The position numbers and the translations under genes are program-made. Shown here piece by piece: positions 36,518 to 45,826 of a stretch of DNA of 60,677 nt. Below the pieces are notes generated by a model. The model saw only the letters and a list, made by a program, of their open reading frames with translations, was not told the DNA's origin and ran no database searches. Source of the DNA: Gammaproteobacteria bacterium (lineage in GTDB: Bacteria > Pseudomonadota > Gammaproteobacteria > PIVX01); NCBI GenBank assembly GCA_003353785.1, contig PIVX01000009.1:1-60677 (forward strand), read 5' to 3'. Positions within the stretch are counted from its first letter, which is position 1. Each line of letters begins with the position of its first letter.

Positions 36518-36658
36518 AGATGTAACCAATGAACAATAAAGATATAAATTACTTGACTAAATTGGTGATTATAACCCAATGAAAAGCTACGTAAATTAAA
36601 CAAACAACCTTCTGTTGAAAAATATGAATTTGGGGCAATAAGTATATAATTCGCTAAA

Positions 36659-37090
36659 TTATTTAGAATGCTTTTGTTCATTCATCCACTGTTCTAAAAT
36701 TATTACGGCGGCTATACAGTCAATAGAGTATTTTTTTAATCCTTTATATCCAAATCTGTCAAAGATTTCTTCTTTGGCAGATTTAGTAGTAAATCTTTCA
36801 TCAGATGAGAAAGTTGGTAGTTGATATTTTTTTTTTAATTCTTCTAAAAAATGCCTTGCATTATTAGTAATGGGTTGTTCTGTATTATCAATATTTAAGG
36901 GGATCCCTACTACTAAGACATCTGGAGTCCATTCTTGGATGAGCTTGTTGAGCTTATGCCAATCTGGGGTACCATTTCTTGCTGGTATTTGTTCAATAGG
37001 AGAGGCAGATCTCGTGATTGCTTGACCAATTGCTGTACCAATTTTTCGCATGCCAAAATCAAAAGCCATTGCAGTTGTCCAGTTAAGCAT
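36659..37090 (-). CDS. ruvX: Putative pre-16S rRNA nuclease / Holliday-junction resolvase homologue
   Basis: A 143-residue RNase H-fold protein of the YqgF/RuvX family, thought to process the 5' end of 16S rRNA. The N-terminal AFDFGMRKIGTAIG contains the first catalytic aspartate and the family glycines; VVGIPLNIDNTEQP near 84 and SSDERFTTKSAKEE carry the other conserved residues. I start at ATG 37090, whose ATGCTTAA overlaps the TAA of yqgE, indicating coupled translation; a longer frame to 37123 lies inside yqgE and is unlikely. Confidence 0.88.
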   Translation of the reverse strand: MLNWTTAMAFDFGMRKIGTAIGQAITRSASPIEQIPARNGTPDWHKLNKLIQEWTPDVLVVGIPLNIDNTEQPITNNARHFLEELKKKYQLPTFSSDERFTTKSAKEEIFDRFGYKGLKKYSIDCIAAVIILEQWMNEQKHSK

Positions 37091-37652
37091 GGCCTGGCTG
37101 ATGCTGAATATTAGTATGTTCAATACCGATAGTTTTTAGAGCGGCCTTCCAACGTTTATTGATTGGTATCTCAAAAAGTAATTCTCTAGTTGCAGAACAA
37201 TTTATCCAGTCATTGTCTAGTATTTCTTGAGTTAATTGCTCTCCATCCCATCCAGAATACCCTAAGATGATTAAAGCTTCTTTTGGGCCTTTACCAACAG
37301 CAATAGCTTCCAAGATATCTTTAGATGTAGTTATAACATATTCTTTACTTGTTTGTAGTGATGACTTCCACTTTCCACAAGGAGGATGCAAAATAAAGCC
37401 TCTCTCTGGTTGTAACGGTCCTCCTATCATAATAGGGAATTCGTTAACTTTATTTCGTTCATATTTAATCTTCATTTGCTCGAAAATATTGAAGATATCT
37501 ACTTGCATTAAGCGATTTAAAATTAATCCAATTGCACCTTCTGGAGTATGTTCACAAATGTAAATCACGCTTCGGTTAAAAAATGGATCTTGCATTGATG
37601 GCATAGAGATTATAAGCTGATCCAATAGGCTAAATTCAGTTTGTTTTAACAT
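37083..37652 (-). CDS. yqgE: YqgE/AlgH family protein
   Basis: A 189-residue cytosolic protein of the UPF0301/AlgH family, function not established. The family landmarks are LLDQLIISMPSMQDPFFNRS at 9-28, CEHTPEGAIGLILNR near 33-47, GGPLQPERGFILH near 77-89 and LGYSGWDGEQLTQE near 128-142. It precedes ruvX with an eight-base overlap, the usual order in gammaproteobacteria, which supports both calls. Confidence 0.9.
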   Translation of the reverse strand: MLKQTEFSLLDQLIISMPSMQDPFFNRSVIYICEHTPEGAIGLILNRLMQVDIFNIFEQMKIKYERNKVNEFPIMIGGPLQPERGFILHPPCGKWKSSLQTSKEYVITTSKDILEAIAVGKGPKEALIILGYSGWDGEQLTQEILDNDWINCSATRELLFEIPINKRWKAALKTIGIEHTNIQHQPGHA

Positions 37653-37683
37653 AATTGTATATTATAGAATAAAGAAAAAATAA

Positions 37684-38730
37684 TCAATTTTTGTTAGCAA
37701 AAGTTTCTTTATTAACTGATACATTTTCAGCAACACTCAGTTCAATAATATTTTTATCAACTAATTTCACTAAATGTTGGTCAAGAGTTTGCATTCCATA
37801 GGACGCTCCTGATTGGATAGCGGAGTACATTTGAGGTATTTTATTTTCTCGAATTAAATTACTTATTGCATGAGTGGAGCGCATTATTTCAAATGCAACT
37901 ATTCGACCACCAGTTTTCTTTTTAAGTAGAGTTTGTGAAATAACACAATTTAATGATTCTGATAACATTGAACGTACTAAATTTTGTTCTGAACCAGGGA
38001 ATACGTCTATTATCCTATTAATTGTTTGAATTGATGATGTAGTATGTAAAGTCCCAAATACTAAATGTCCTGTTTCAGAAGCAGTGAGGGCTAATCGAAT
38101 AGTTTCTAAATCACGCATTTCCCCGACAAGAATTATATCAGGATCTTCTCTTAATGCAGATTTTAGTGATATATTAAATCCATGAGTATCCCGATGAACT
38201 TCACGTTGATTTATTAAGCAAGAATTGCTTTTATGGACAAATTCTATAGGATCTTCAATAGTAATTATATGTTTGTTTTTTGAATCATTAATGTAATTAA
38301 CCATTGCTGCCAAAGTAGAACTTTTACCACTACCGGTAGGGCCAGTAACTAATATCATTCCCTTTTGCATTGAGCAAAAATCTTTGAAAATTTCTGGAAG
38401 CCCTAAGTCAGTTAAGCTTGGTATTGACTGGGGTATTAATCTTAATACAGCAGCTACTCCTCTATTTTGCATAAAAGCATTAACTCTAAATCTTGATAAA
38501 TCACTAATTTCAAAAGAAAAGTCAATTTCTAATTCTTTTTTAAATGCAGACATTTGATTTTCAGTCATTATTTCTTGTAATAATTTAGTGACTTGTTCGT
38601 CAGTTAGTGGTTCTGCCTCTAAACGAGTTAACTCTCCATCTATTCTCAACATAGGAGGTAAGGAAGCTGATAAATGTATATCAGACGCTTTATTTTCAAA
38701 TGCAAATGTTAGTAATTCAGTAATTTTCAT
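37684..38730 (-). CDS. pilT: Type IV pilus retraction ATPase PilT
   Basis: A 348-residue hexameric secretion ATPase. The N-terminus reads FENKASDIHLSASLPPMLRI, the Walker A loop is GPTGSGKSS near 132-140, the Asp box IEDPIEFVH near 156-164, Walker B DPDIILVGEMRD near 195-206, the His box GHLVFGTLHTTSS near 220-232 and the C-terminal AGASYGMQT-type motif appears as SGASYGMQTLDQ. PilT retracts pili for twitching motility or DNA uptake. A pilin-like gene lies 7 kb away at 45433. It is divergent from yggT. Confidence 0.9.
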   Translation of the reverse strand: MKITELLTFAFENKASDIHLSASLPPMLRIDGELTRLEAEPLTDEQVTKLLQEIMTENQMSAFKKELEIDFSFEISDLSRFRVNAFMQNRGVAAVLRLIPQSIPSLTDLGLPEIFKDFCSMQKGMILVTGPTGSGKSSTLAAMVNYINDSKNKHIITIEDPIEFVHKSNSCLINQREVHRDTHGFNISLKSALREDPDIILVGEMRDLETIRLALTASETGHLVFGTLHTTSSIQTINRIIDVFPGSEQNLVRSMLSESLNCVISQTLLKKKTGGRIVAFEIMRSTHAISNLIRENKIPQMYSAIQSGASYGMQTLDQHLVKLVDKNIIELSVAENVSVNKETFANKN

Positions 38731-38964
38731 GATTTATCTAACTATCAAATATTGCTATAGTGGTGCTAGTTCAATTACTATAGTAGTGAATATAATTTTA
38801 GAAGTTTATGAAATAGTTGTGATATTAAATCGGAATAAATAGTATACTGTGTATGTAAATAGTACATTTAAGCAGCTAAAGTGGTTGACTGTTTTGAAAA
38901 AAAACTTTTTCTTTGATATAGATAAGCTTAAAATGGTTTAAAATATTAGTTATAGGTGGTTAAG
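38731..38964. promoter_or_regulatory. Divergent promoter region of pilT and yggT
   Basis: 234 bp between two divergently read genes. CTATAGTGGTG and CTATAGTAGTG occur about 24 bases apart near 38755-38790 as a direct repeat that could bind a regulator. AGGTGG at 38954-38959 is the ribosome-binding site of yggT, five bases before ATG 38965. Promoter elements are not clear by eye. Confidence 0.4.
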
Positions 38965-39537
38965 ATGCATAGTATAAATATAGCGATAGTTTTTTTAACT
39001 AATACTATATTTGAGTTGTATATATATATTTTACTATTGCGCTTAGTTTTGCCTATAGTGAGAGCTGATTTTCATAATCCTTTGTCACAGCTGGCTATTA
39101 ATTTAACTGATCCAATCATAAAACCCCTAAAGAGTGTTATTCCTAATGTTAATTATATAAATGTTAGAGTCATATTGTTATTGTTAATAGCTACCAATAT
39201 AAAACTATTAATATCAATTGTTATTCAATATCATATCTTTCCTAATATATTTGGGCTTTTTATCTGGTCTATTGGAGATATATTGGACTTGGCTACTAAC
39301 CTAATGTTTATGGCTATTATAATTGTAGTAATTATGAGTTGGATCGGACAGAATGTTGCAAGCTCCATTGTACTTATTTTGCATCAAATTACGGCGCCGT
39401 ATTTAAATTTATTTAGAAGGTGGATCCCTCCTATTTCTGGGTTGGATCTTAGCCCAATTGCGGCTTTAATTGGGTTAAAATTAGTATCAATAATTTTAAT
39501 TAATCCTATTAAGCAACTTGGGTTTGGAAATATATAA
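38965..39537 (+). CDS. yggT: YggT family membrane protein
   Basis: A 190-residue inner-membrane protein with two YggT repeats, each having a pair of hydrophobic segments and the signature ending in P-(I/Y)-(I/L). The first reads [20 protein letters not shown]; the second contains [20 protein letters not shown] and then [11 protein letters not shown]. The function is poorly defined (linked to osmotic shock or cell division). I choose ATG 38965 rather than GTG 38956 because the AGGTGG Shine-Dalgarno sits just before it. It is followed by metK after a single base. Confidence 0.88.
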   Translation: MHSINIAIVFLTNTIFELYIYILLLRLVLPIVRADFHNPLSQLAINLTDPIIKPLKSVIPNVNYINVRVILLLLIATNIKLLISIVIQYHIFPNIFGLFIWSIGDILDLATNLMFMAIIIVVIMSWIGQNVASSIVLILHQITAPYLNLFRRWIPPISGLDLSPIAALIGLKLVSIILINPIKQLGFGNI

Positions 39538-39538
39538 T

Positions 39539-40693
39539 ATGACAGATGATATTATTTTACATACTTCAGAATCTGTTTCTGAAGGGCATCCTGATAAAGT
39601 AGCTGATCAAATATCAGATGCTGTATTAGATGCTATTATTGAAAATGATCCAAATGCTCTTGTTGCATGTGAAACCTTAGTAAAGACGGGAATGGTATTA
39701 GTTGCTGGAGAATTTTCAACAAGTGCAATAATTGATATTGAAAAAATAGTAAGAGATACTATAAAAGATATTGGTTATGATCATTCAGATATGGGATTTG
39801 ACTGGGAATCTTGTGCGGTTTTAACCTCTATTGGTAAGCAGTCAGCTGATATAGCTATGGGTGTTGTTGAAAAACAAGACTGTATAGGAGCCGGTGATCA
39901 GGGGATAATGTTTGGTTATGCATGTAATGAGACCGAGGATTTTATGCCGGCTCCTATACTTTATGCTCATAAGTTAATGCAAAGACAAGCGTATTTACGT
40001 AAGAAAAAAGTATTATCTTGGTTAAGACCAGATGCTAAGTCACAAGTAACTCTAAGATACAAAGATAATATACCAATTGAAGTTGATACAATTATTTTTT
40101 CAACTCAACACTCTGATGATATAGTACAGAGTGATTTAATTGAAGCTGTGATTGAAGAAATTATTCGGCCTATTTTTCCAAATAATTGGTTAGATAATAC
40201 TAGATTTGAAGTAAACCCAACTGGTAGATTTGTAATTGGAGGACCACTTGGCGATTGTGGTTTAACTGGGAGAAAAATTATTGTTGATACATATGGAGGT
40301 ATGGCAAAACATGGAGGAGGATGTTTTTCTGGTAAAGATCCGACTAAAGTAGACAGGTCTGGTGCATATATGGCAAGATTTGTCGCTAAACAGATTGTAG
40401 CAAGTGGTTTTGCTGATAAATGTGAAATTAGATTATCTTATGCTATTGGTTTAGAACAGCCAATATCAATAGATGCTGATTGTTTTAATACAGAAAAAAT
40501 CTCTATAAAACAGATCAAAGATATTATTAGAAGTAAGTTTGATTTTACTCCTAAAGGGATTATAGACTGTTTGGATTTAAAAAAACCAATTTATCGTAAG
40601 CTGGCAAGTTATGGACATTTTGGACGTAATGACTTGGATCTTACCTGGGAATCTTTAGCTAATGTCGATGATTTGGCTAACTATCTAGATTAA
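39539..40693 (+). CDS. metK: S-adenosylmethionine synthase
   Basis: Makes SAM from methionine and ATP in the cytosol. The product is 384 residues, the standard length. Signatures are [19 protein letters not shown] near 9-27, the ATP-binding [12 protein letters not shown] near 116-127 and the P-loop-like [17 protein letters not shown] near 257-273. ATG 39539 gives the normal N-terminus ([12 protein letters not shown]); an in-frame start 21 bases earlier overlaps yggT and is unlikely. It sits in a yggT-metK-rsmE-polA run with gaps of one to five bases, so the four are probably co-transcribed. Confidence 0.97.
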   Translation: MTDDIILHTSESVSEGHPDKVADQISDAVLDAIIENDPNALVACETLVKTGMVLVAGEFSTSAIIDIEKIVRDTIKDIGYDHSDMGFDWESCAVLTSIGKQSADIAMGVVEKQDCIGAGDQGIMFGYACNETEDFMPAPILYAHKLMQRQAYLRKKKVLSWLRPDAKSQVTLRYKDNIPIEVDTIIFSTQHSDDIVQSDLIEAVIEEIIRPIFPNNWLDNTRFEVNPTGRFVIGGPLGDCGLTGRKIIVDTYGGMAKHGGGCFSGKDPTKVDRSGAYMARFVAKQIVASGFADKCEIRLSYAIGLEQPISIDADCFNTEKISIKQIKDIIRSKFDFTPKGIIDCLDLKKPIYRKLASYGHFGRNDLDLTWESLANVDDLANYLD

Positions 40694-40698
40694 TATAT

Positions 40699-41421
40699 AT
40701 GAGAATTCCAAGAGTATATTATAATGGTGATCTTATATTGAATAATGAGCTAATTTTGTCAAAAGAAGCTAGCCACCATGTAAATAATGTTTTAAGAAGA
40801 AAGCAAGAAGATATTTTAGAGGTATTCAATGGGATTGGTAAAAATTATTTAGCAAAGATATTAGATATAAGTACTAAATTAGTTGTTGTAAAATTAACAG
40901 AGAGCATTCCAAGGGAAACAGAGTCATCGTTATCAATCCAACTGGGGGTAAGCTTAATTAAAGCAGATAAAATGGATTTTGCGATCCAAAAAGCTGTTGA
41001 GTTGGGGGTGAATAGTATAACTCCAATATTATCTATTAGAAGTAATATTAATGTTAGTAGAGTTGAAAATAAGATCAGGCATTGGAGAACTATAATTATA
41101 AATTCTTGTGCTCAATCTGGAAGAACACAGCTTCCTGAAATATCAGTTCCTATAAAATTTAAAGATTGGCTTGATGATTCAGATGAACATGATTGTATAT
41201 ACTTTGAACCAGAGAGTAAAAATAAATTACAGCAGCTTTCGTTTTTAAAGGAAAAAATAAAAATACTTATTGGTCCTGAAGGAGGATTAGCCAATGAAGA
41301 AATTCAAACATTAGATAGTTATAAATGGCATAAAATAAGTTTAGGGAAGAGGATTCTACGTTCTGAGACAGCCGTGGTTGCTGCTTTAGCTATATTGCAA
41401 AATATGAAAGGAGATATGTAA
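40699..41421 (+). CDS. rsmE: 16S rRNA (uracil(1498)-N3)-methyltransferase
   Basis: A 240-residue SPOUT-class methyltransferase that modifies U1498 of 16S rRNA. The N-terminal PUA-like part includes EASHHVNNVLRRKQED; the C-terminal knot shows LIGPEGGLANEEIQ near 190-203 and LGKRILRSETAVVAALAILQ near 213-232, both diagnostic. It starts five bases after metK and its end carries the polA ribosome-binding site (AAAGGAGAT at 41407-41415). Confidence 0.95.
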   Translation: MRIPRVYYNGDLILNNELILSKEASHHVNNVLRRKQEDILEVFNGIGKNYLAKILDISTKLVVVKLTESIPRETESSLSIQLGVSLIKADKMDFAIQKAVELGVNSITPILSIRSNINVSRVENKIRHWRTIIINSCAQSGRTQLPEISVPIKFKDWLDDSDEHDCIYFEPESKNKLQQLSFLKEKIKILIGPEGGLANEEIQTLDSYKWHKISLGKRILRSETAVVAALAILQNMKGDM

Positions 41422-41425
41422 TATT

Positions 41426-44110
41426 ATGATGAAAAATCCACAAGAAGTTGTATTAGTTGACGGTTCATCATATTTTTATCGAGCATATCATGCATTACCA
41501 CCTTTAAATACATCAAAAGGAATACCAACTGGAGCAATTCATGGTGTTCTAAATATGCTAAAAAAACTTATAAAAGATAGAGATCCCAAATATATGACGG
41601 TGATATTTGATGCCAAAGGAAAGACTTTTCGCGATAACATTTATCAGGAATATAAAGCAAATCGTCCACCAATGCCAGAAGATCTTCAGCTACAAATTGA
41701 ACCGTTAAAACAAATAATTCAAGATCTTGGTATGCCTTTATTAAGCATAGAGGGAGTAGAAGCTGATGATGTATTAGGAACTTTAGCAGTGGATTATCAA
41801 GCTAAAGGGTTTAAAGTATTAATTTCTACGGGAGATAAAGATTTAGCTCAGTTGGTTAATAAGGATATAAGATTAATTAATACGATGTCTGATCAAATAT
41901 TAGATGAGAATAAAGTTAAGGAAAAATTTGGAGTTGTGCCAGAGCAAATAATTGATTATTTAGCGTTAATTGGAGATAAAGTTGATAATGTTCCAGGTGT
42001 TCAAGGATGTGGACCTAAGACAGCGGTAAAGTGGTTAGAAAAATTTGGTAGTTTGGATAATATTATAAAAAATTCTGATCAGATCACTGGCAAGATTGGT
42101 GAAAGGTTGTCAGATTCCATAGAGCATTTATCGATGGCAAAGCAATTAGTTACTATAAAAAAAGATGTAGATATCCCAGTAAAGATAGAAGAATTATTAC
42201 TAACTGAGCCAGCACAAGAAAAATTATTACCAATTTTGCAGGAACTTGAAATGAATAGCTTGCTAAAAGAATTAGCAAGATCAAATAAAGCTGAAAATAA
42301 TCAAATAAGCAATTATACAACTATTTATTTGAAGAAAGATTTTGAAGCACTATGTAAGCAAGTCAATCAATCACCAACATTTGCTTTTGATACAGAAACT
42401 ACTAGCTTAAACGTTATAGATGCAAAATTGGTAGGATTCTCAATATCACTCCAGCAATCAATTGCTTATTATATTCCTATTAATCATCAGAGTTCACCAA
42501 ATTCACAGCTACCAGAAAAATATGTTCTTGATAAAATAGCTCAGCTATTTCAACATAAAGATAAAATAATGATTGGTCATAATTTAAAATATGATTTAAA
42601 TATTTTGAGAAATTACAATATAGAAGTAAAAAATAAGCTATTTGATACAATGATAGCTTCTTATGTATTGCACACTACAAATACTAGACATGATTTAGAT
42701 AGCCTATCTTTGCAATGGTTAAATCACAAAACGATTACTTTTAAAGAGATAGCAGGAAGTAGTAAAGAACAAAAAACTTTTGATCAAATTGATATTCCAA
42801 CAGCAACTAACTATGCAGCAGAAGATGTTGATATGACAATACAATTATACAATATATTTGAACAAAAATTTGTCGATAATCCATGGGCAAAAAAAATATG
42901 TCAGGAAATAGATTTTCCTTTATTAGAGGTTATATCTAGGCTTGAATGGCGTGGGGTTTTAATAGATCAAAATTTATTACTTACACAAAGTAAAGAATTA
43001 TCTACTAAAATTGATCGACTTATAGCAAAGGCTCATAAAATTGTTGGCCATGAGTTTAATTTATCCTCTCCTAAGCAGCTCCAAGAAATTTTATATGTAG
43101 AATTAGAGATCCCAATAATAAAAAAGACTCCAAAAGGTCAACCATCTACAGCTGAACCAGTATTAATTGAATTATCATATGAATATGAATTACCAAAAAT
43201 AATTTTAGAATATCGCCAATTGAGTAAGTTAAAATCTACGTATACAGATGCTTTGCCACAACAAATAAATACGAAAACTAATAGGGTACATACTTCTTTT
43301 AATCAGACGGTGACTTCAACTGGAAGATTATCTTCAACGGAGCCTAATTTACAAAATATTCCAATTAGAAGAGATGAAGGTAGAAGAATAAGAGAAGCAT
43401 TTATAGCACCTAAAGGCTATTTAATTATGTCAGCTGATTATTCTCAAATAGAACTTAGAGTAATGGCGCATTTATCAAACGATCAAGGGTTAATATCGGC
43501 TTTTGAACAGGGGCAAGATGTACATAATTTTACTGCAAGTGATGTATTTGGGGTAAATATTGATAAAGTTAGCGCTGAACAAAGAAGAAAGGCTAAAGCA
43601 ATAAATTTTGGTTTAATATATGGAATGTCTGAATTTGGTTTAGCGAAACAATTAGGTATTTCTAGATTTGATGCGAAACACTATATAGATATTTATTTTC
43701 ATAGATATCCACAGGTAAGAGAATATCTTGAGTCAACTAAAGAGTTTGCTCGTACTAATGGATATGTTGAGTCAATACTTGGGAGAAGGTTATATTTGCC
43801 AGACATTAATTCCAGAAATCATCAGATCAAAATGGCATCGGAAAGGGCTGCGATTAATGCACCTGTCCAAGGGAGTGCTTCTGATATTATAAAGATAGCG
43901 ATGTTAAATATCGATAGAGTACTTACTGAGGAAAATATATCTGCTAATATGACCATGCAGGTTCATGACGAATTGGTTTTTGAGGTTCGTAATCAAGATG
44001 TTGACAGATTAAAAGAGATAGTTACTGATAAAATGGGTAATGCAATATCTCTGAGTGTTTCTCTAGATGTAGTGGTTGCTGCTAGTAATAATTGGAATAA
44101 TGCTCATTAA
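41426..44110 (+). CDS. polA: DNA polymerase I
   Basis: An 894-residue three-domain repair polymerase. The 5'-nuclease covers about 1-285 (VDGSSYFYRAYHALP, EADDVLGTLA, SGDKDLAQLV). The 3'-5' exonuclease keeps its metal ligands: FAFDTETTS near 319-327 and GHNLKYDLN. The family A polymerase follows, with TGRLSSTEPNLQNIP near 632, SADYSQIELRV near 669-679, RRKAKAINFGLIYG near 722 and VHDELVFEV near 845-853. Two adjacent ATGs (41426, 41429) follow a good Shine-Dalgarno. It ends the yggT-metK-rsmE-polA unit; CTTAAATATTTAAG at 44113-44126 just past the stop is a weak palindrome. Confidence 0.97.
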   Translation: MMKNPQEVVLVDGSSYFYRAYHALPPLNTSKGIPTGAIHGVLNMLKKLIKDRDPKYMTVIFDAKGKTFRDNIYQEYKANRPPMPEDLQLQIEPLKQIIQDLGMPLLSIEGVEADDVLGTLAVDYQAKGFKVLISTGDKDLAQLVNKDIRLINTMSDQILDENKVKEKFGVVPEQIIDYLALIGDKVDNVPGVQGCGPKTAVKWLEKFGSLDNIIKNSDQITGKIGERLSDSIEHLSMAKQLVTIKKDVDIPVKIEELLLTEPAQEKLLPILQELEMNSLLKELARSNKAENNQISNYTTIYLKKDFEALCKQVNQSPTFAFDTETTSLNVIDAKLVGFSISLQQSIAYYIPINHQSSPNSQLPEKYVLDKIAQLFQHKDKIMIGHNLKYDLNILRNYNIEVKNKLFDTMIASYVLHTTNTRHDLDSLSLQWLNHKTITFKEIAGSSKEQKTFDQIDIPTATNYAAEDVDMTIQLYNIFEQKFVDNPWAKKICQEIDFPLLEVISRLEWRGVLIDQNLLLTQSKELSTKIDRLIAKAHKIVGHEFNLSSPKQLQEILYVELEIPIIKKTPKGQPSTAEPVLIELSYEYELPKIILEYRQLSKLKSTYTDALPQQINTKTNRVHTSFNQTVTSTGRLSSTEPNLQNIPIRRDEGRRIREAFIAPKGYLIMSADYSQIELRVMAHLSNDQGLISAFEQGQDVHNFTASDVFGVNIDKVSAEQRRKAKAINFGLIYGMSEFGLAKQLGISRFDAKHYIDIYFHRYPQVREYLESTKEFARTNGYVESILGRRLYLPDINSRNHQIKMASERAAINAPVQGSASDIIKIAMLNIDRVLTEENISANMTMQVHDELVFEVRNQDVDRLKEIVTDKMGNAISLSVSLDVVVAASNNWNNAH

Positions 44111-44156
44111 AACTTAAATATTTAAGAATTTCAAAATAATATTAGACGTAACTTTG

Positions 44157-44375
44157 GTGACATACTCCCACTGCTAAATTACTGGAGTAATTCAAGTCAG
44201 ATCTTCCTGCCTCATCCTACGAATAACTAGATATCAGAGACATTCTGGTTAGAGCGTGCTCTAAGTCTAGTTCTGCTATCGTAAAACTTTTGATATTTAT
44301 TGCTGTATTATAATTTCGGTCAATGACTAATCCATATTCTTCAAAATATGCTCTCAAAATCACAAAAAGAAGTAA
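44157..44375 (-). pseudogene. IS200/IS605-type TnpB C-terminal remnant with IS end
   Basis: Minus-strand codons from about 44350 read YFEEYGLVIDRNYNTAINIK and then FTIAELDLEHALTRMSLISS, ending at TAG 44219-44217. DRNYNTAINI is the hallmark C-terminal RuvC-like segment of TnpB (usually DRDxNAAxNI). The zinc-finger and the rest are missing. Beyond the stop, ACTCC (44164-44168) pairs with GGAGT (44184-44188), the kind of subterminal hairpin found at IS605-type right ends, and GTATGTCACC closes the element. No omega-RNA function is claimed. Confidence 0.75.
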
Positions 44376-44448
44376 TTTAGAAGTTTAGAATTTGCAATTT
44401 AAGCTTAATAGTTATGAATAAAATATTTTTATGTTACACAACAATGCG

Positions 44449-44916
44449 CTACGCAGGCTCAGCAATAGTTAGTAATCCAAATTTTTCTTCAAAGCTAAAA
44501 GTATCATTTTTCCTAGATAAACAAGCTTCCAAAATAACAATTTCATTATCAATATTTTCAACAATAACAAAATCATCTATTCCAGTAGGATGATTGAAAT
44601 TTTTATTATTCAAATCAACATTAAACTTATTTAGAGATTCTTGCATCAATTCAGTTATATTATCAAGATAACATTGTGGCGGAATATTTAATTGTAAATT
44701 CTTAAATTTTTCTTTTGAATATGTTTTATCAAAATATCTAACTAAAAATTCTAGTTTAGCAGATCTATTTGTCTTATTTTGTATAGTATTAATTAATGAC
44801 TGAGAATTTGCACAAAGAAAAATACAAACTACAAGAATAAATACATTAAAATATTTAAAAATTTCACTTTCATCTCTTCTTTCATCAGTTTCTATTATGA
44901 GTTTTTCTTGTGCCAT
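44449..44916 (-). CDS. Small single-span membrane protein, unknown function
   Basis: A 155-residue protein I do not recognise. A charged N-terminus (residues 1-22) is followed by one hydrophobic segment at about 23-40 (KYFNVFILVVCIFLCANSQS), then a hydrophilic domain rich in Asn, Asp and Glu. The segment with preceding charges could act as a signal anchor. AGGAGG lies five bases before the second ATG at 44916, which I take as the start; the first ATG at 44919 is too close. It is single on the minus strand between an IS remnant and a decayed gene. Confidence 0.6.
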   Translation of the reverse strand: MAQEKLIIETDERRDESEIFKYFNVFILVVCIFLCANSQSLINTIQNKTNRSAKLEFLVRYFDKTYSKEKFKNLQLNIPPQCYLDNITELMQESLNKFNVDLNNKNFNHPTGIDDFVIVENIDNEIVILEACLSRKNDTFSFEEKFGLLTIAEPA

Positions 44917-44919
44917 CAT

Positions 44920-44993
44920 TTCCTCCTATTTAAAAATATTTAGGTCTTTTCTAATATTTCTATTTTGATCACATCTGCATGTTAAAATACATT
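44920..44993. other. Spacer containing a strong Shine-Dalgarno
   Basis: On the minus strand AGGAGG at about 44923-44928 is the ribosome-binding site of the small membrane protein. The remaining bases may be the decayed start of a gene downstream of the DUF4160 relic. Confidence 0.4.
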
Positions 44994-45165
44994 TTACTCC
45001 AGTGGTGCTATTTTTTCTAGCCCCTCTAGTTTTGCAGCTATTTCCCAGTCTTCCATAAGTTCTTTTTTATGAATACTAGCTCATTCTATGATTAAGCCAA
45101 GAGCAAGATGAGGTAATTTTCTACTTTAAAATACTGATCCATCTATTTCTATTGTAGCTTTAAAT
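44994..45165 (-). pseudogene. DUF4160-family gene relic with nonsense mutations
   Basis: On the minus strand the frame reads ATIEIDGSVF-stop-SRKLPHLALGLIIE-stop-ASIHKKELMEDWEIAAKLEG and then LEKIAPLE, ending at TAA 44996-44994. The second stop (TGA) replaces the tryptophan expected in the DUF4160 pattern, and the first (TAA) probably replaces a lysine. DUF4160 proteins often pair with DUF2442 proteins in putative toxin-antitoxin-like modules; the partner is not recognisable here. Confidence 0.65.
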
Positions 45166-45432
45166 CAGTCTTAATATAGTATAATAAGTTAAGTAGGATC
45201 TCATCTTACAGTTAAAACTAAAAAATATAAAAATTGTTAGGGAAATATTGCTTTTGAATTTAACTATTTAAAACCTAAAATATATTTAGTAAATCGGTAA
45301 GTGTCAATAGTATGTTGATCTAGTTGATTCTATTATGAAATTAATATTATTAGCTAATATCAGTGAGTTATAAGAAAATCAAAGCTATCTGCTATACTTA
45401 TAAGATAATAGTTCAATTCTTAAGGAGATTGT
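45166..45432. promoter_or_regulatory. Upstream region of the pilin-like gene
   Basis: 267 bp of AT-rich DNA. TATACTTATAAGATAAT near 45393-45410 has overlapping -10-like hexamers, and AAGGAG at 45422-45427 is a strong ribosome-binding site five bases before the pilin ATG. No -35 box is convincing. Confidence 0.4.
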
Positions 45433-45792
45433 ATGCTATCTACCAACCGACAATCAACAGGTTTTACTCTAATAGAAATATTATTTGTTATTGTGATTGC
45501 AGGAATCATTGCTGCTATCGTTATTCCTAGATTAAGTACAACATCGACAACAGCTAAAGAGACTGCTAATAAACAAAACATTAGCATTATCAATAAGCAA
45601 GTTGAAAGATGGTATATTGAAAAAGGTTCTTTTCCAGAAACAGATTTAAGTGATATTGGTAGTGATCCAGATTATTTCCCTGATGGCATACCTGCAAACC
45701 CAGTAGATGATTCAAGTTATGAGATTGATCCAGAAAGTTATAGAGTTATTACTGATAGTTCAGAAGAGGAAGAGGAAGAAATACCACAGTAG
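45433..45792 (+). CDS. Type IV pilin / pseudopilin-like protein
   Basis: A 119-residue prepilin. The class III leader ends in G just before FTLIEILFVIVIAGIIAAIV (residues 11-30), with the invariant glutamate at position 5 of the mature protein, so it is cut by a prepilin peptidase at G10. The short body resembles minor pilins or T2SS pseudopilins of the GspG/PilE size class and contains a DP..FPDGIPANPVDDSSYEID loop. The C-terminus is an unusual run of acidic residues (SSEEEEEEIPQ). With pilT in the window, a role in type IV pili or competence is likely. Confidence 0.85.
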   Translation: MLSTNRQSTGFTLIEILFVIVIAGIIAAIVIPRLSTTSTTAKETANKQNISIINKQVERWYIEKGSFPETDLSDIGSDPDYFPDGIPANPVDDSSYEIDPESYRVITDSSEEEEEEIPQ

Positions 45793-45826
45793 CAGTAAGT
45801 AAGGTTAACCAGTCGCTTAGATAGAT

